From an uncultured Bacteroidales bacterium (GTDB lineage: Bacteria; Bacteroidota; Bacteroidia; Bacteroidales; UBA932), in contig CAMVJR010000005.1 in the NCBI GenBank assembly GCA_947167855.1, forward strand, positions 1 to 48,192: DNA of 48,192 bases. The letters are read 5' to 3'. Under the pieces are notes generated by a model. That model was not told the origin of the DNA. It did not search any database and was given only the letters and a program-made list of their open reading frames with translations. This document shows, in pieces, positions 16,606 to 25,144 of this stretch (its first letter is position 1; every line of letters begins with the position of its first letter). The position numbers were made by a program, and so were the translations under genes.

Positions 16606-17046
16606 TCACTTTTTTCGCCATTCTTCCGGAGTAACCCCCGTAAGCTGCTTGAAACAGTGGGCGAAATTGCTGCGGTCGGAGATCCCGACGCGGCGGCTGA
16701 TGGTGGAAATGGGGGTCTGAGGCTCTGCCTTCATCTGCTCCATGGCATCCTGGAGCCGGAGCCGGGTGCGATAGGAACGGAGGTCATCACCCTGCGCCAG
16801 GAAATACCTATATAATATAGGGTAGGGAAGGCCGATGTTTTCTGCGGTTTCCGCCATGGTCTTGTGCGGAAGGCAGTATCCCTTGGCCTGGACCCAGGCG
16901 TCCAGCGCCCGGACCACCTTTTCCTCCTCCTCCTTGGAGAGCGTTTTGGCGCTGGGAGGGGGACAGAAAGAAGAAGGAGCCTGCTCTCTTTTGGGGAACA
17001 GGCTCCTGAAGTAATCTTTAATGGATTGCTTACCAGCCCAGGACAT
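16606..17046 (-). CDS. AraC-family HTH protein, short
   Basis: A 146-residue protein whose C-terminal 80 residues are an AraC-type double HTH: LRLQDAMEQMKAEPQTPISTISRRVGISDRSNFAHCFKQLTGVTPEEWRKK. The N-terminal part is basic and carries no recognisable sensor domain, so it may respond to a partner or simply to its own level. ATG 17046 (MSWAGKQSIKDYF) overlaps the end of the deoxyhypusine synthase-like gene by 17 bases in another frame, suggesting co-transcription with it. The longer ORF-track start at 17070 would increase this overlap. Targets cannot be inferred. Confidence 0.75.
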   Translation of the reverse strand: MSWAGKQSIKDYFRSLFPKREQAPSSFCPPPSAKTLSKEEEEKVVRALDAWVQAKGYCLPHKTMAETAENIGLPYPILYRYFLAQGDDLRSYRTRLRLQDAMEQMKAEPQTPISTISRRVGISDRSNFAHCFKQLTGVTPEEWRKK

Positions 17047-17998
17047 AGGCGAAAATAAGCGGTGCCACAATGGTGGCGTCCGACTCCACGATGAAGCGGG
17101 GAGTATCCGGGGAAAGCTTGCCCCAGGTGATTTTCTCGTTGGGAACAGCGCCGGAGTAAGAACCGTAGGAGGTGGTGGAGTCCGAAATCTGGCAGAAATA
17201 AGCCCAGAGGGGAGTGCCTTCCCAGCCCAGATCCTGTTCCATCATGGGAACGCAGCAGATGGGGAAGTCACCGGCGGTGCCACCGCCAATCTGGAAGAAG
17301 CCCACGCCGGGGGCGTTCTTCTTGTACCAGTCTACCAGGAACATCATAACCTCTACACCCTGGATGACCATGTGAGGGTCGTACTCACCGCGGATGACGT
17401 GGGCGGTGAAGATGTTACCGGTGGTGCAGTCTTCCCATGCGGGGCAGATGATGGGGATGTTCTTTTCGCAGGCGGCTACTACCCAGCTGTCCTTGGGGTC
17501 AATCTCGTAGTACTGCTTGAGGACACCGCTGCGGATCATCTGGTAGATGAACTCGTAGGGGAGGTATCTCTTACCTTCTGCCTTGGCCTTGTCCCAAACC
17601 TCTACCAGGTGCTTCTCCAGGCGGCGGAAAGCTTCCTCTTCCGGGATGCAGGTATCCGTAACACGGTTGTAGTGGTTGTTGATGAGTTCCTGCTCCTGAG
17701 CGGGAGTGAGGTCACGGTAACCGGGCACACGATAATAGTGGTTGTGGGCCACCAGGTTCATGATGTCTTCCTCCAGGTTGTTGGCGCTGCAGCAGACGAA
17801 GGAAATCTTGTCCTGGCGGATCATCTCGGCCAGGGAGAGGCCCAGTTCTGCGGTGGACATGGCACCGGCCATGGCCAGGAACATTTTACCACCCTTGTTC
17901 AGGAGGTCTTCATAGGCTTTTGCAGCATCTACCAGGGCTGCGGAATTGAAGTGACGGTAGTGATGGGTAATGAATTGAGAGATAGGTCCCTTTTCCAT
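17030..17998 (-). CDS. Deoxyhypusine synthase-family protein
   Basis: A 322-residue member of the deoxyhypusine synthase fold, which in eukaryotes and archaea transfers an aminobutyl group from spermidine to eIF5A. The NAD and active-site segments are visible: MAGAMSTAELGLSLAEMI, CCSANNLEED, FQIGGGTAGDFPICC, and the reactive-lysine region EKITWGKLSPDTPRF. Bacteria lack eIF5A, and bacterial members are often homospermidine synthase-like or of unknown role, so polyamine metabolism is an inference. The gene starts about 60 bases from a TAATTTTG box and shares its promoter region, divergently, with the polyene-type cluster. Confidence 0.85.
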   Translation of the reverse strand: MEKGPISQFITHHYRHFNSAALVDAAKAYEDLLNKGGKMFLAMAGAMSTAELGLSLAEMIRQDKISFVCCSANNLEEDIMNLVAHNHYYRVPGYRDLTPAQEQELINNHYNRVTDTCIPEEEAFRRLEKHLVEVWDKAKAEGKRYLPYEFIYQMIRSGVLKQYYEIDPKDSWVVAACEKNIPIICPAWEDCTTGNIFTAHVIRGEYDPHMVIQGVEVMMFLVDWYKKNAPGVGFFQIGGGTAGDFPICCVPMMEQDLGWEGTPLWAYFCQISDSTTSYGSYSGAVPNEKITWGKLSPDTPRFIVESDATIVAPLIFAYVLGW

Positions 17999-18059
17999 TT
18001 CTTTTAGCGGTTTCCCGCGGGCGAAGCCAGTCTGTGACTTCCAACCCGGAGATTGATTG

Positions 18060-18096
18060 CAAAATTAGGAAAAAAACGCGAGAAACGCTATATTTG
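18060..18096. promoter_or_regulatory. Divergent promoters for the DHS-like gene and the polyene-type cluster
   Basis: TAATTTTG on the minus strand (18060-18067) and TATATTTG on the plus strand (18089-18096) both match TAnnTTTG. The plus-strand box lies 17 bases before the methyltransferase ATG and is the only good promoter before the first 8 kb of the cluster. Confidence 0.7.
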
Positions 18097-18113
18097 CAAG
18101 TTATTTTAAGTGT

Positions 18114-19208
18114 ATGAACTTATTTCCTAACATTCAGAAGGCCTATACTCAAGATTCGTTGAGTGCCAAGGACGCCCAGCGCCTGGCAGAATTCATAGCC
18201 TTTGGCCCCATTGTATTCCAGGCCAGCCGTCTCATGATTAAATTCGGCATCCTGGATGCCCTCCGGGACAACCCCATGACCCTGGAGCAGGTGGCCCAGA
18301 AGGCCGGTATCAGCCAGTACGCAGCCAAGGTGCTCCTGGAAGCCTCTCTCTCCATTGGCACGGTCCTCATTGACCCGGAAAAAGATGAGTATCATCTGAC
18401 CAAGACCGGCTGGTTCCTCATCACGGACCCCGCCACCCGTGCCAACGTTGACTTTAACCACGACGTCAACTACGAAGGCTTCTTCCGCCTGGAAGAATCC
18501 CTCAAGGAAGGCCGCCCTGCCGGTCTGGAGCACTTCGGCCCCTGGCCCACCATCTACGAGGGCCTTTCCTCCCTGCCCAAGCAGGTGCAGGACAGCTGGT
18601 TTGGCTTTGACCACTTCTACAGCGACCATTCCTTTGACCTGGCGCTGCCCATCGTCTTTGCCAACAAGCCCCGCCGGATCATGGACGTAGGAGGCAATAC
18701 AGGCCGATTCTCCCAGCGCTGCGTGGCCTACGACCCGCAGGTGGAGATGACCATCGTGGACCTGCCCCAGCAGATTGGCCTGATGAAGGAAGCTACCAAA
18801 GATGATCCCAACGCCAGCCGCATCCACGGCTTTGGTACCAACCTGCTGGATCCCACGAACGGATTCCCGCAGGACGTGCATCCGGACGTAATCTGGATGA
18901 GCCAGTTCCTGGACTGCTTTAGCGAGCCCCAGATCCTGAGCATCCTGCAGCGTGCCGCCAAGGTGATGGACGCCAACACGCGCCTGCTCATCATGGAAAC
19001 CTTCTGGGACCGCCAGAAGTACGAGCCCGCCGCCTTCTGCCTTACCATGACCAGCCTGTATTTCACGGTCATGGCCAACGGCAACTCCAAGATGTACCAC
19101 TCCGACGACTTTGTCCGCGTGGTGCGGGAAGCCGGCCTGGAGGTGGTGACCATCCACGACGGCCTGGGCCAGGGACACAGTATTATGGAATGTAAAAAAT
19201 CTCTATAG
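18114..19208 (+). CDS. SAM-dependent O-methyltransferase-like protein
   Basis: This 364-residue enzyme has an N-terminal winged-helix dimerisation domain (FGILDALRDNPMTLEQVAQKAGIS) and a C-terminal class I methyltransferase domain. The SAM-binding glycine motif is IMDVGGNTGRFSQR near residue 190, followed by MTIVDLPQQI as the acidic loop. This architecture is typical of plant-caffeate/hydroxyindole-type O-methyltransferases. As first gene of an aryl-polyene-like cluster it could methylate the aryl head group, but the substrate is inferred from context only. It is followed two bases later by an ACP gene. Confidence 0.85.
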   Translation: MNLFPNIQKAYTQDSLSAKDAQRLAEFIAFGPIVFQASRLMIKFGILDALRDNPMTLEQVAQKAGISQYAAKVLLEASLSIGTVLIDPEKDEYHLTKTGWFLITDPATRANVDFNHDVNYEGFFRLEESLKEGRPAGLEHFGPWPTIYEGLSSLPKQVQDSWFGFDHFYSDHSFDLALPIVFANKPRRIMDVGGNTGRFSQRCVAYDPQVEMTIVDLPQQIGLMKEATKDDPNASRIHGFGTNLLDPTNGFPQDVHPDVIWMSQFLDCFSEPQILSILQRAAKVMDANTRLLIMETFWDRQKYEPAAFCLTMTSLYFTVMANGNSKMYHSDDFVRVVREAGLEVVTIHDGLGQGHSIMECKKSL

Positions 19209-19210
19209 CT

Positions 19211-19453
19211 ATGAGTATCGAAGAAATTAAAGAGAAAGTGACCACCTTCCTGGTGGAAGAATTGGAAATTGAAGAATCTAAGATTGCCGATAACGCCCGC
19301 CTCAAAGAGGACCTGGGTATTGATTCCCTGGAAGTGGTGGATGTAGTAGTGCTGGTAGAAGACGTTTTCGGTTACAAGATGAAACCGGAAGACTTCAAGG
19401 AACTCAAGACCCTGGAAGATTTCTGCCAGTTTATCCAGAAGAATATTGCCTAA
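19211..19453 (+). CDS. Acyl carrier protein 1 of the cluster
   Basis: An 80-residue acidic ACP. The phosphopantetheine serine is in the motif DLGIDSLEVVDVV near residue 37. It probably carries the growing chain or the aryl starter. It lies between the methyltransferase and an LpxL-like acyltransferase, whose likely TTG start overlaps its 3' end by eight bases. Distinct from the second cluster ACP (22344) and from the ACP beside plsX (34012). Confidence 0.95.
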   Translation: MSIEEIKEKVTTFLVEELEIEESKIADNARLKEDLGIDSLEVVDVVVLVEDVFGYKMKPEDFKELKTLEDFCQFIQKNIA

Positions 19454-20327
19454 GGCGGCCGCACATAAGAAGTGGAAGGGAAGCCTGGACGGTGCGCCCT
19501 GGATGCACCGTGCACTGATTTCCCTGGCCCACATTCTTCCCCTGCGCCTGCTGTATGGGTGCATGTCCCTGGCCATTCCTTTCTATGTCCTGCTGGACGG
19601 AAGGGGCCGGAGGGCCTCCTACTCCTTTTTCCGGAACCGGATGGGTTACGGACGCGTGAGGAGTTTCCTGCACGTGTTTGTGAACATGTACAACATGGGC
19701 AAGGTGGTCATAGACCGCTTTGCCGCCTATGCCGGCAAACAGTTCCGGATCAGCGGACAGGACCGCTACTTATACGACACCCTGGTTCCAGACGGCACCT
19801 ATATGATGCTGTCGTCCCATGTGGGCAATTTTGAGCTGTCCGGGTATATGATTCCCTCTCCCAGACCGGTCAAGACGCTGGTCTACGCCGGAGAGAACGC
19901 CCAGGTGATGGCTCAGCGCTCCCGGCTGTTCAAGGACTGCAACATAGAAATGGTACCCGTCAAGGAAGACATGTCCCATCTCTTTATCCTGAACGACGCC
20001 CTGCAAAACGGAGAGGTAGTCTCCGTGGCGGCCGACCGTTCCTTTGGCTCGTCCAAGACCGTCCTCTGCCCGTTCATGGGCCAGGAGGCGCCCTTCCCGG
20101 CCGGTCCCTTTACCCTGGCGGTGCGACGCGGCGCCAAGGTCCTGGCCGTGTTTGTGGTCAAGGAGGGAGTCCGGGATTTCCGGGCCATCGTAGAGGAATT
20201 ACAGGCCGATGGAACCGGTCAGGCCCGGGTAGAATCCCTGGCCAAGGCTTACGCCACCGTCCTGGAGCGGGTAACCCGGCAGTATCCGGACCAATGGTTT
20301 AACTTTTATGATTTCTGGGCCGCATGA
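19446..20327 (+). CDS. LpxL/HtrB-like acyltransferase
   Basis: A 293-residue member of the lauroyl/myristoyl acyltransferase family. The motif LSSHVGNFELSGYM near residue 125 is the HxxxxE catalytic region, and an N-terminal hydrophobic stretch (ALISLAHILPLRLLYGCMSLAIPFYVLL) anchors it to the inner membrane. The best start is the TTG at 19446, because the family-conserved KKWKGSLDGAPW segment precedes the first ATG (19503). Acyltransferases of this family in aryl-polyene clusters are thought to attach the polyene or fatty acid to a lipid, so this is the probable role. Start choice is the main uncertainty. Confidence 0.85.
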   Translation: MPKAAAHKKWKGSLDGAPWMHRALISLAHILPLRLLYGCMSLAIPFYVLLDGRGRRASYSFFRNRMGYGRVRSFLHVFVNMYNMGKVVIDRFAAYAGKQFRISGQDRYLYDTLVPDGTYMMLSSHVGNFELSGYMIPSPRPVKTLVYAGENAQVMAQRSRLFKDCNIEMVPVKEDMSHLFILNDALQNGEVVSVAADRSFGSSKTVLCPFMGQEAPFPAGPFTLAVRRGAKVLAVFVVKEGVRDFRAIVEELQADGTGQARVESLAKAYATVLERVTRQYPDQWFNFYDFWAA

Positions 20328-20755
20328 GCAGTTTCCACGATATTCCCATAGGTGAACTCCTTCCACAGCAGCCTCCGTTCCGCTTTGTGGACCACATCGA
20401 GTACTACGGAGATGGCGAGACCCGCGTGAGCTTTACGCCGGGCAGCGGCAACCTGCTCATGGAAGACGGCTGCCTGAGCGCCGCCGGTCTCATGGAGCAC
20501 ATGGCCCAGGCCAGTGCCACCCGCGTGGGCTATTACAGCAAATATATCCTGCATATCCCGGTAAGCATCGGCTACATTGGCCAGGTGCGCAAATGGACGC
20601 TGAATCGTCTTCCCAAGGCCGGAGAGCTGCTGGAAACCTCCGTATACCTGCGCCAGGAAGTGTTCAACATTTCCCTGGCCGATATAGAAGTGCGTACGGC
20701 CGCCGGCGAAGTGCTGGCTACCGCCTCCCTGAAAACCGCCCTCAAAGATGACTAA
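20324..20755 (+). CDS. Hotdog-fold dehydratase-like protein (ApeP-like)
   Basis: This is a 143-residue FabZ-like hotdog protein. The N-terminal segment IGELLPQQPPFRFVDHIEYY corresponds to FabZ LPHRxPFLLVD with His changed to Gln, and LMEHMAQASATRVGYY keeps the glutamate of the FabZ active site. The usual GHFPG histidine is absent (region reads GSGNLLMEDG). It may therefore be a partner subunit rather than a complete dehydratase; the 25145 hotdog protein retains the HFPG motif. It overlaps the acyltransferase and the ketosynthase by a few bases on either side. Confidence 0.8.
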   Translation: MSSFHDIPIGELLPQQPPFRFVDHIEYYGDGETRVSFTPGSGNLLMEDGCLSAAGLMEHMAQASATRVGYYSKYILHIPVSIGYIGQVRKWTLNRLPKAGELLETSVYLRQEVFNISLADIEVRTAAGEVLATASLKTALKDD

Positions 20756-21830
20756 GGTATACTGCATAGGCTGCGGCCTGGTAACGCCGGTGGGAAATAC
20801 GCCGGCGGAGGTCCTGGCTGCCGTCCGTGCCGGCAAGACGGCCTTCCGCCAATATGAAGGCTGGCCGGAACCGTATTACGCCTCCCTGCTGGACCGCAGC
20901 GGTTTCGAGGGTCCGTCGTTCTTTGATCACATTGTCCTCCAGGCGGCTCAGGCAGCCGTTCAGGAGGCGGGTATAGACGCATCTTCGGCCCGGGTGGGTC
21001 TGGTGCTCTCTACTATTAAAGCTAATATTGATAAAATAGACTCCGAGGATGTGTCTCTGGCTGCTGCCGCTGAGACGCTGGCCAAGAGTCTGGGTGTAAC
21101 TACGGCGCCTGTGGTGGTGTCCAATGCCTGTATCTCTGGATTAGCGGCCCTGTTGCAAGGGGTGCGGATGATCCGGAGCGGGGAGTTTGACCACGTCATC
21201 GTGGCCGGAGCCGAGGTGCAGAGCCGCTTCATCGTCACCGGTTTCCAATCCCTGAAAGCCCTTTCCCTTAACCCTTGTAAACCGTTTGATGCAGATAGAG
21301 AAGGATTAAATGTAGGTGAAGCGTCAGCAGCGATAGTATTATCTGCCCACGCCGACCGGCCATCTTGGGAGATTGTTGATGGAGCGGTGCGGAATGATGC
21401 CAATCATATTTCGGGACCGTCCAGGACGGGGGAGGGCAGCTACAATGCACTCCGATATGTGCTGGAGGGCGTGAAGGCCGATGAACTGGCGTTTGTGAAC
21501 GTGCATGGCACGGCAACAAGATACAATGACCAGATGGAAGCCATTGCCCTGAACAGGGCGGGTTTGCAGGACGTGCCGGTGAATGCCCTCAAGGGCATCT
21601 TCGGCCATACCATGGGAGCTGCAGGTATTCTGGAGTCCATCGTCTCCATGCAGGCCTGCGATGCGGGCATTGTCCTGCCCACGCAGGGCTTCTCCCGGAT
21701 GGGCGTGGAACCGGCCGTGAATGTATCGGCCCAGGAGAGAAAGACGGACAAGCAGGCTTTTGTGAAACTGCTGTCCGGATTTGGCGGCGTGAACGGAGCT
21801 TTGCTCTTTAGAAAAGGAGGTGCCCGATGA
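20748..21830 (+). CDS. Beta-ketoacyl synthase 1 (full length)
   Basis: A 360-residue KAS I/II-type condensing enzyme. All three catalytic residues are visible: Cys in VVVSNACISGLAALLQ near residue 128, His in FVNVHGTATRYND, and His in LKGIFGHTMGAAGILES. A C-terminal glycine-rich end (LLSGFGGVNGALLF) completes the fold. It is shorter than FabF (about 410), with a compact N-terminal part. It probably condenses malonyl-ACP units on the cluster ACPs, perhaps with the half-size protein encoded next door as partner. The gene overlaps both neighbours by 4-8 bases. Confidence 0.88.
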   Translation: MTKVYCIGCGLVTPVGNTPAEVLAAVRAGKTAFRQYEGWPEPYYASLLDRSGFEGPSFFDHIVLQAAQAAVQEAGIDASSARVGLVLSTIKANIDKIDSEDVSLAAAAETLAKSLGVTTAPVVVSNACISGLAALLQGVRMIRSGEFDHVIVAGAEVQSRFIVTGFQSLKALSLNPCKPFDADREGLNVGEASAAIVLSAHADRPSWEIVDGAVRNDANHISGPSRTGEGSYNALRYVLEGVKADELAFVNVHGTATRYNDQMEAIALNRAGLQDVPVNALKGIFGHTMGAAGILESIVSMQACDAGIVLPTQGFSRMGVEPAVNVSAQERKTDKQAFVKLLSGFGGVNGALLFRKGGAR

Positions 21831-22321
21831 AGCAAGTCAGTATTCCTTCCGGCGCTTCTTTGACGGCGCTGTACCGGGAGTGGGTAGGGGACTATCCCAA
21901 GTTCTTCAAGATGGATACCCTGAGCAAACTGGGCTTCCTTCTGACGGAAATGCTGGTGCACGATGAGCCGGATCGGTTCACGTTTAGGGAAGACCGCGCG
22001 GTGCTTGTTTTTAGCCGCGAAGGGTGCATTGCCAACGACAGACATTACGCCGAATCCATGCAGGATTTCCCTTCTCCGGCTCTGTTCGTTTACACGCTTC
22101 CCAACATTGTTTCCGGAGAGATTTCCATCCGCAACAAATGGGGTGGAGAGAGCTCGGCCTTTGTGCTGGAAAGCTACGATGAGGCCCGGATTTGGGCCCT
22201 GGTAAGGCAGGCTTTTCAGGATAAGTGCACCCAGTCCGCCTTGGTGGCCTGGATGGATTGTAAATCCGATACTGAGTGGGTAACTAACGCTTGGTTAGTG
22301 GATAAAACAGATATGTTATAG
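21827..22321 (+). CDS. KS-like half-size protein 1 (Ketoacyl-synt_2-type)
   Basis: A 164-residue protein that resembles the N-terminal ketoacyl synthase half found in aryl-polyene clusters: FREDRAVLVFSREGCIANDRH, SPALFVYTLPNIVSGEISIR and ALVAWMDC. No cysteine aligns with the catalytic nucleophile, since the nucleophile region reads NIVSGEIS, and the His-containing C-terminal half is missing. It is not an intact condensing enzyme. A chain-length-factor or scaffold role is plausible by analogy with APE clusters, but not shown. It starts four bases inside the ketosynthase stop. Confidence 0.7.
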   Translation: MKQVSIPSGASLTALYREWVGDYPKFFKMDTLSKLGFLLTEMLVHDEPDRFTFREDRAVLVFSREGCIANDRHYAESMQDFPSPALFVYTLPNIVSGEISIRNKWGGESSAFVLESYDEARIWALVRQAFQDKCTQSALVAWMDCKSDTEWVTNAWLVDKTDML

Positions 22322-22343
22322 TTGATAACAAAAATGTTAATAT

Positions 22344-22604
22344 ATGGAAAACTTAATTAATGAGCTTAAATTAAAGGTAATTGACGCCTTGAACCTGGAT
22401 GGGATGACCCCTGAGGATATTGAAGACAATGCTCCTCTGTTTGGAGACGAAGGTCTGGGGCTGGACTCCATCGATGTGCTGGAACTGATTGTCCTTTTGG
22501 AGAAGAATTATGGCATCCGCCTGGCTTCTCCCGCCCAGGGCAAAGAGGTCTTCCAGAGCGTGGCCGTGATGGCCGACTACGTGGCCAAGAATCGCGCCAA
22601 ATAA
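22344..22604 (+). CDS. Acyl carrier protein 2 of the cluster
   Basis: An 86-residue ACP with phosphopantetheine motif GLGLDSIDVLELIVLLE near residue 39 (Ser41). The start ATG at 22344 lies in an A/T-rich leader (AATGTTAATATATGG). Its 3' end adjoins the GTG start of the second ketosynthase without a gap. Two ACPs in one cluster suggest separate carriers for starter and extender or for two chains. Confidence 0.95.
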   Translation: MENLINELKLKVIDALNLDGMTPEDIEDNAPLFGDEGLGLDSIDVLELIVLLEKNYGIRLASPAQGKEVFQSVAVMADYVAKNRAK

Positions 22605-23759
22605 GTGAAGCCGGAACTGGTCATAACGGGTGCCGGCGTGGTGAGCGCCATTGGGGTGGGCAAGGCTGCCAACCTCGACAGTCTGCTGCATGCCCGACCG
22701 GGCGTGGAGCCGGTGCGCTTCCTGGCTACGGATCTCAAGGATTTCCCCGTGGGAGAGGTCAAGCTCTCCAACGAGGAGCTGGCCGCCCGTTGCGGTGCTC
22801 CCGCCAACTGGCCCCGGACCACGCTGCTTTCCATCTGCGCCCTGCAGGAAGCCCTGGAGCAGGCAGGACTGGCCGATGGAACCGGCATGCGTCTGATAGG
22901 TGGCACCACGGTGGGTGGAATGGATCTGACGGAAAAAGTATTCCCCAAGTATTCCCCCCATCACGGATGCGGAGCTTCCACAGACCTGGCCGCTCTCTTC
23001 ATTGGGGGCTTTGAAGACGCCACCACCTTGTCTACGGCCTGTTCATCGGCCGCCAATGCCTTTATCTTTGGCGCCAACCTCCTGCGCACCGGCCAGTACG
23101 AGCGCGTGGTGGTAGGAGGCAGCGAGAGCCTCTCCAACTATCACCTGAACGGTTTCAACTCCCTCATGATCCTGGACCGGGAACCCTGCCGTCCCTTTGA
23201 CGCCACCCGCGCCGGTCTCAACCTGGGAGAAGGAGCTGCCTATCTGGTGCTGGAAAGCCTGGAGAGCGCCCTCAAGCGCGGCGCCCAGCCGCTGGCCCGG
23301 CTCTCCGGCTTTGGCAATGCCTGCGACGCCTTCCACCAGACCGCCTCTTCCGAGAACGGAGAAGGCGCGTATCTGGCCATGCAGAAGGCGCTGAACCTGG
23401 CCGGCCTGCAGCCTTCCCAGATTGACTACATCAATGCCCACGGCACGGGTACGCCCAACAACGATGCCTCCGAGAGCACCGCTCTTAAGCGCATCTTTGA
23501 CGGGAAGGTGCCGCCCGTGAGTTCTACCAAGGCCTTTACCGGCCATACCACCAGCGCATCGGGTTCCATCGAGGCGGTCTTCTGCCTCCTGGCCCTGCAG
23601 CACGGCTTTATTCCTCCGCAGCTGAATTACAGCACGCCGGATCCCGCCTGTGTGATGCCTTGTACATCGGCCCTTCAAAAACCTCTCAAGCATATCCTTT
23701 CCAACGCTTTTGGGTTTGGGGGCAACGATTCTTCCTTTATCCTGAGTGTCTATGAGTAG
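22605..23759 (+). CDS. Beta-ketoacyl synthase 2 (FabF-like)
   Basis: A 384-residue FabF-like synthase starting at a GTG (MKPELVITGAGVVSAIG) directly after the ACP stop. Catalytic residues: Cys in TTLSTACSSAANAFIF near residue 145, His in INAHGTGTPNND, His in TKAFTGHTTSASGSIE. The C-terminal SNAFGFGGNDSSFIL is typical. It is likely the main chain-elongating ketosynthase of the cluster. An 8-base overlap with the next gene indicates coupled translation. Confidence 0.92.
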   Translation: MKPELVITGAGVVSAIGVGKAANLDSLLHARPGVEPVRFLATDLKDFPVGEVKLSNEELAARCGAPANWPRTTLLSICALQEALEQAGLADGTGMRLIGGTTVGGMDLTEKVFPKYSPHHGCGASTDLAALFIGGFEDATTLSTACSSAANAFIFGANLLRTGQYERVVVGGSESLSNYHLNGFNSLMILDREPCRPFDATRAGLNLGEGAAYLVLESLESALKRGAQPLARLSGFGNACDAFHQTASSENGEGAYLAMQKALNLAGLQPSQIDYINAHGTGTPNNDASESTALKRIFDGKVPPVSSTKAFTGHTTSASGSIEAVFCLLALQHGFIPPQLNYSTPDPACVMPCTSALQKPLKHILSNAFGFGGNDSSFILSVYE

Positions 23760-24282
23760 GGAAGTGTATATCCGCGCCGTTGTCAAGCTGGGGTCCCAGG
23801 ACCCGGACTTCAAGGAGGTGATTTCCCCCATGGAGGCCCGCCGCATGGGCCGTCTGCTCAAACGGGCGGTCTGGTGCTCCTCCAAGGCCCTGCAGGAAGC
23901 CGGCATTGTGATGCCCGACGCCGTGATTACGGCTACGGACTACGGCTGTATGGAGAATTCCGAGGCCTTCCTCCAGGGTGTTCTCAATCCCCAGGAAGGG
24001 GCCATGAGTCCCACCAAGTTCATGCAGAGTACCCACAATACCATTGGCTCCCTCATTGCCATCCGGCTGGGTTGCCATGGGTACAATGCTACCTATTCCC
24101 ATACCGGCTGCTCGCTGCGCAGTGCCCTGGAAGATGCCATGATGCAGCTCCAGCTGGGAGAAATTGATAATGCCCTCGTGGGCTGGTACGACGAGCGTAC
24201 CCCCGCCATGGATGCCATGCACCTTCCCGGTACGGAGCACGCCGTGGCCATCGTTTTATCTGTGAATCCCCAATCCAAGTAG
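23752..24282 (+). CDS. KS-like half-size protein 2
   Basis: A 176-residue protein resembling the N-terminal half of ketosynthases. It keeps a cysteine in YSHTGCSLRSALEDAMMQLQ, aligned with the STACSSA nucleophile, and the following LGEIDNALVGWYDE matches the KS core. The C-terminal half with the catalytic histidines is absent. ATG 23752 (MSREVYIRAVV) is preferred over the in-frame GTG six bases upstream. It might pair with a full KS as chain-length factor. Five bases separate it from the next gene. Confidence 0.7.
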   Translation: MSREVYIRAVVKLGSQDPDFKEVISPMEARRMGRLLKRAVWCSSKALQEAGIVMPDAVITATDYGCMENSEAFLQGVLNPQEGAMSPTKFMQSTHNTIGSLIAIRLGCHGYNATYSHTGCSLRSALEDAMMQLQLGEIDNALVGWYDERTPAMDAMHLPGTEHAVAIVLSVNPQSK

Positions 24283-24286
24283 ATAT

Positions 24287-24643
24287 ATGTTCAGACTCCT
24301 TTTCCTTTCGGTGATTCAGTCCATCCTGATGTGCAGCGCCCAGTCCCTGTTCAAGGTGGCCGCTACCCACATGGAGCCTTTTTCCTGGACCTGGACCTTT
24401 TTCCGGGACAGTGTTCTCCTGAACTGGTGGCTGGCGGCGGCCGGTGCCTGCGGCATAGCCGGCGTCATCGAGTGGATGTATATGCTCAAGACCTACCCCT
24501 TCAGCCAGGTATATCCGCTCTCTTCCATGAGTTTCCTCTTTGGTATGTTTGTTGCCATGATCTTCTTTAAAGAGACCGTCGTCTGGCAGCAGTGGGTGGG
24601 CGTATTCCTCATTCTGGCCGGTTGCGGTCTCATTGCACGCTAA
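24287..24643 (+). CDS. Small DMT/EamA-like membrane protein
   Basis: A 118-residue protein with about four membrane helices (MFRLLFLSVIQSILMCSAQ, LNWWLAAAGACGIAGVIEWMYML, YPLSSMSFLFGMFVAMIFF, VWQQWVGVFLILAGCGLIAR). Half-size EamA/SMR-type proteins act as dimers, for example as flippases of lipid-linked sugars or as small exporters. In this cluster a flippase for the lipid-polyene product or for a glycosyl carrier is plausible, but the substrate is unknown. The stop overlaps the LolA-like gene by one base (TAATG). Confidence 0.75.
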   Translation: MFRLLFLSVIQSILMCSAQSLFKVAATHMEPFSWTWTFFRDSVLLNWWLAAAGACGIAGVIEWMYMLKTYPFSQVYPLSSMSFLFGMFVAMIFFKETVVWQQWVGVFLILAGCGLIAR

Positions 24644-25143
24644 TGAAAAGAGGGCTTGCATATCTTCTGACGGCCGTTCTGGCCCTGACCTGTGCCTTGA
24701 CAGCACGGGCCCAGGAAGACGTATGGGCCAAGGTCAAGGAAGTGAACATGCCCAAGAAGACCCTTGCGGCCCATTGGAACCGGATTTACCGCTCTCCCAT
24801 GCTGCAGGAGGACCTCCTGAGCGAGGGTACGGTTTCGTTGGTACAGCCGGACCGTCTGCGCTGGGAAACCCTCAAGCCGGTGAACCGCGTAACGGAGCTG
24901 GACGGCACCCAGGATAAGGGCCGATTCCGTCTTCCGCAGGAGAAGGATTTCAAGGTGAAGGTGCTGGAAGGAGACACGTATTCCGTGCAGCTCACGCCCC
25001 TTAGAAGAGACCTCAAACAGCTGGTTGGTCAAATTGTATTAACGGTTGAGAAGAAGACGTATAAGCTTCTTAATGTTACCATATTAGGCGTTGATGGAGA
25101 TTGGACGCAAATCACTTTCTCCCAAGTAAAAATGGACGAGTAA
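24643..25143 (+). CDS. LolA-like periplasmic lipoprotein carrier
   Basis: A 166-residue protein with an N-terminal signal peptide (MKRGLAYLLTAVLALTCALTARAQ) and a short beta-rich domain of the LolA fold (SLVQPDRLRWETLKPVNRVTEL). It is shorter than canonical LolA (about 180 mature residues) and probably carries lipidic cargo across the periplasm. The ORF track starts at 24592; the signal peptide begins at ATG 24643. LolA-like genes are usual in aryl-polyene clusters. Confidence 0.8.
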   Translation: MKRGLAYLLTAVLALTCALTARAQEDVWAKVKEVNMPKKTLAAHWNRIYRSPMLQEDLLSEGTVSLVQPDRLRWETLKPVNRVTELDGTQDKGRFRLPQEKDFKVKVLEGDTYSVQLTPLRRDLKQLVGQIVLTVEKKTYKLLNVTILGVDGDWTQITFSQVKMDE

Positions 25144-25144
25144 T

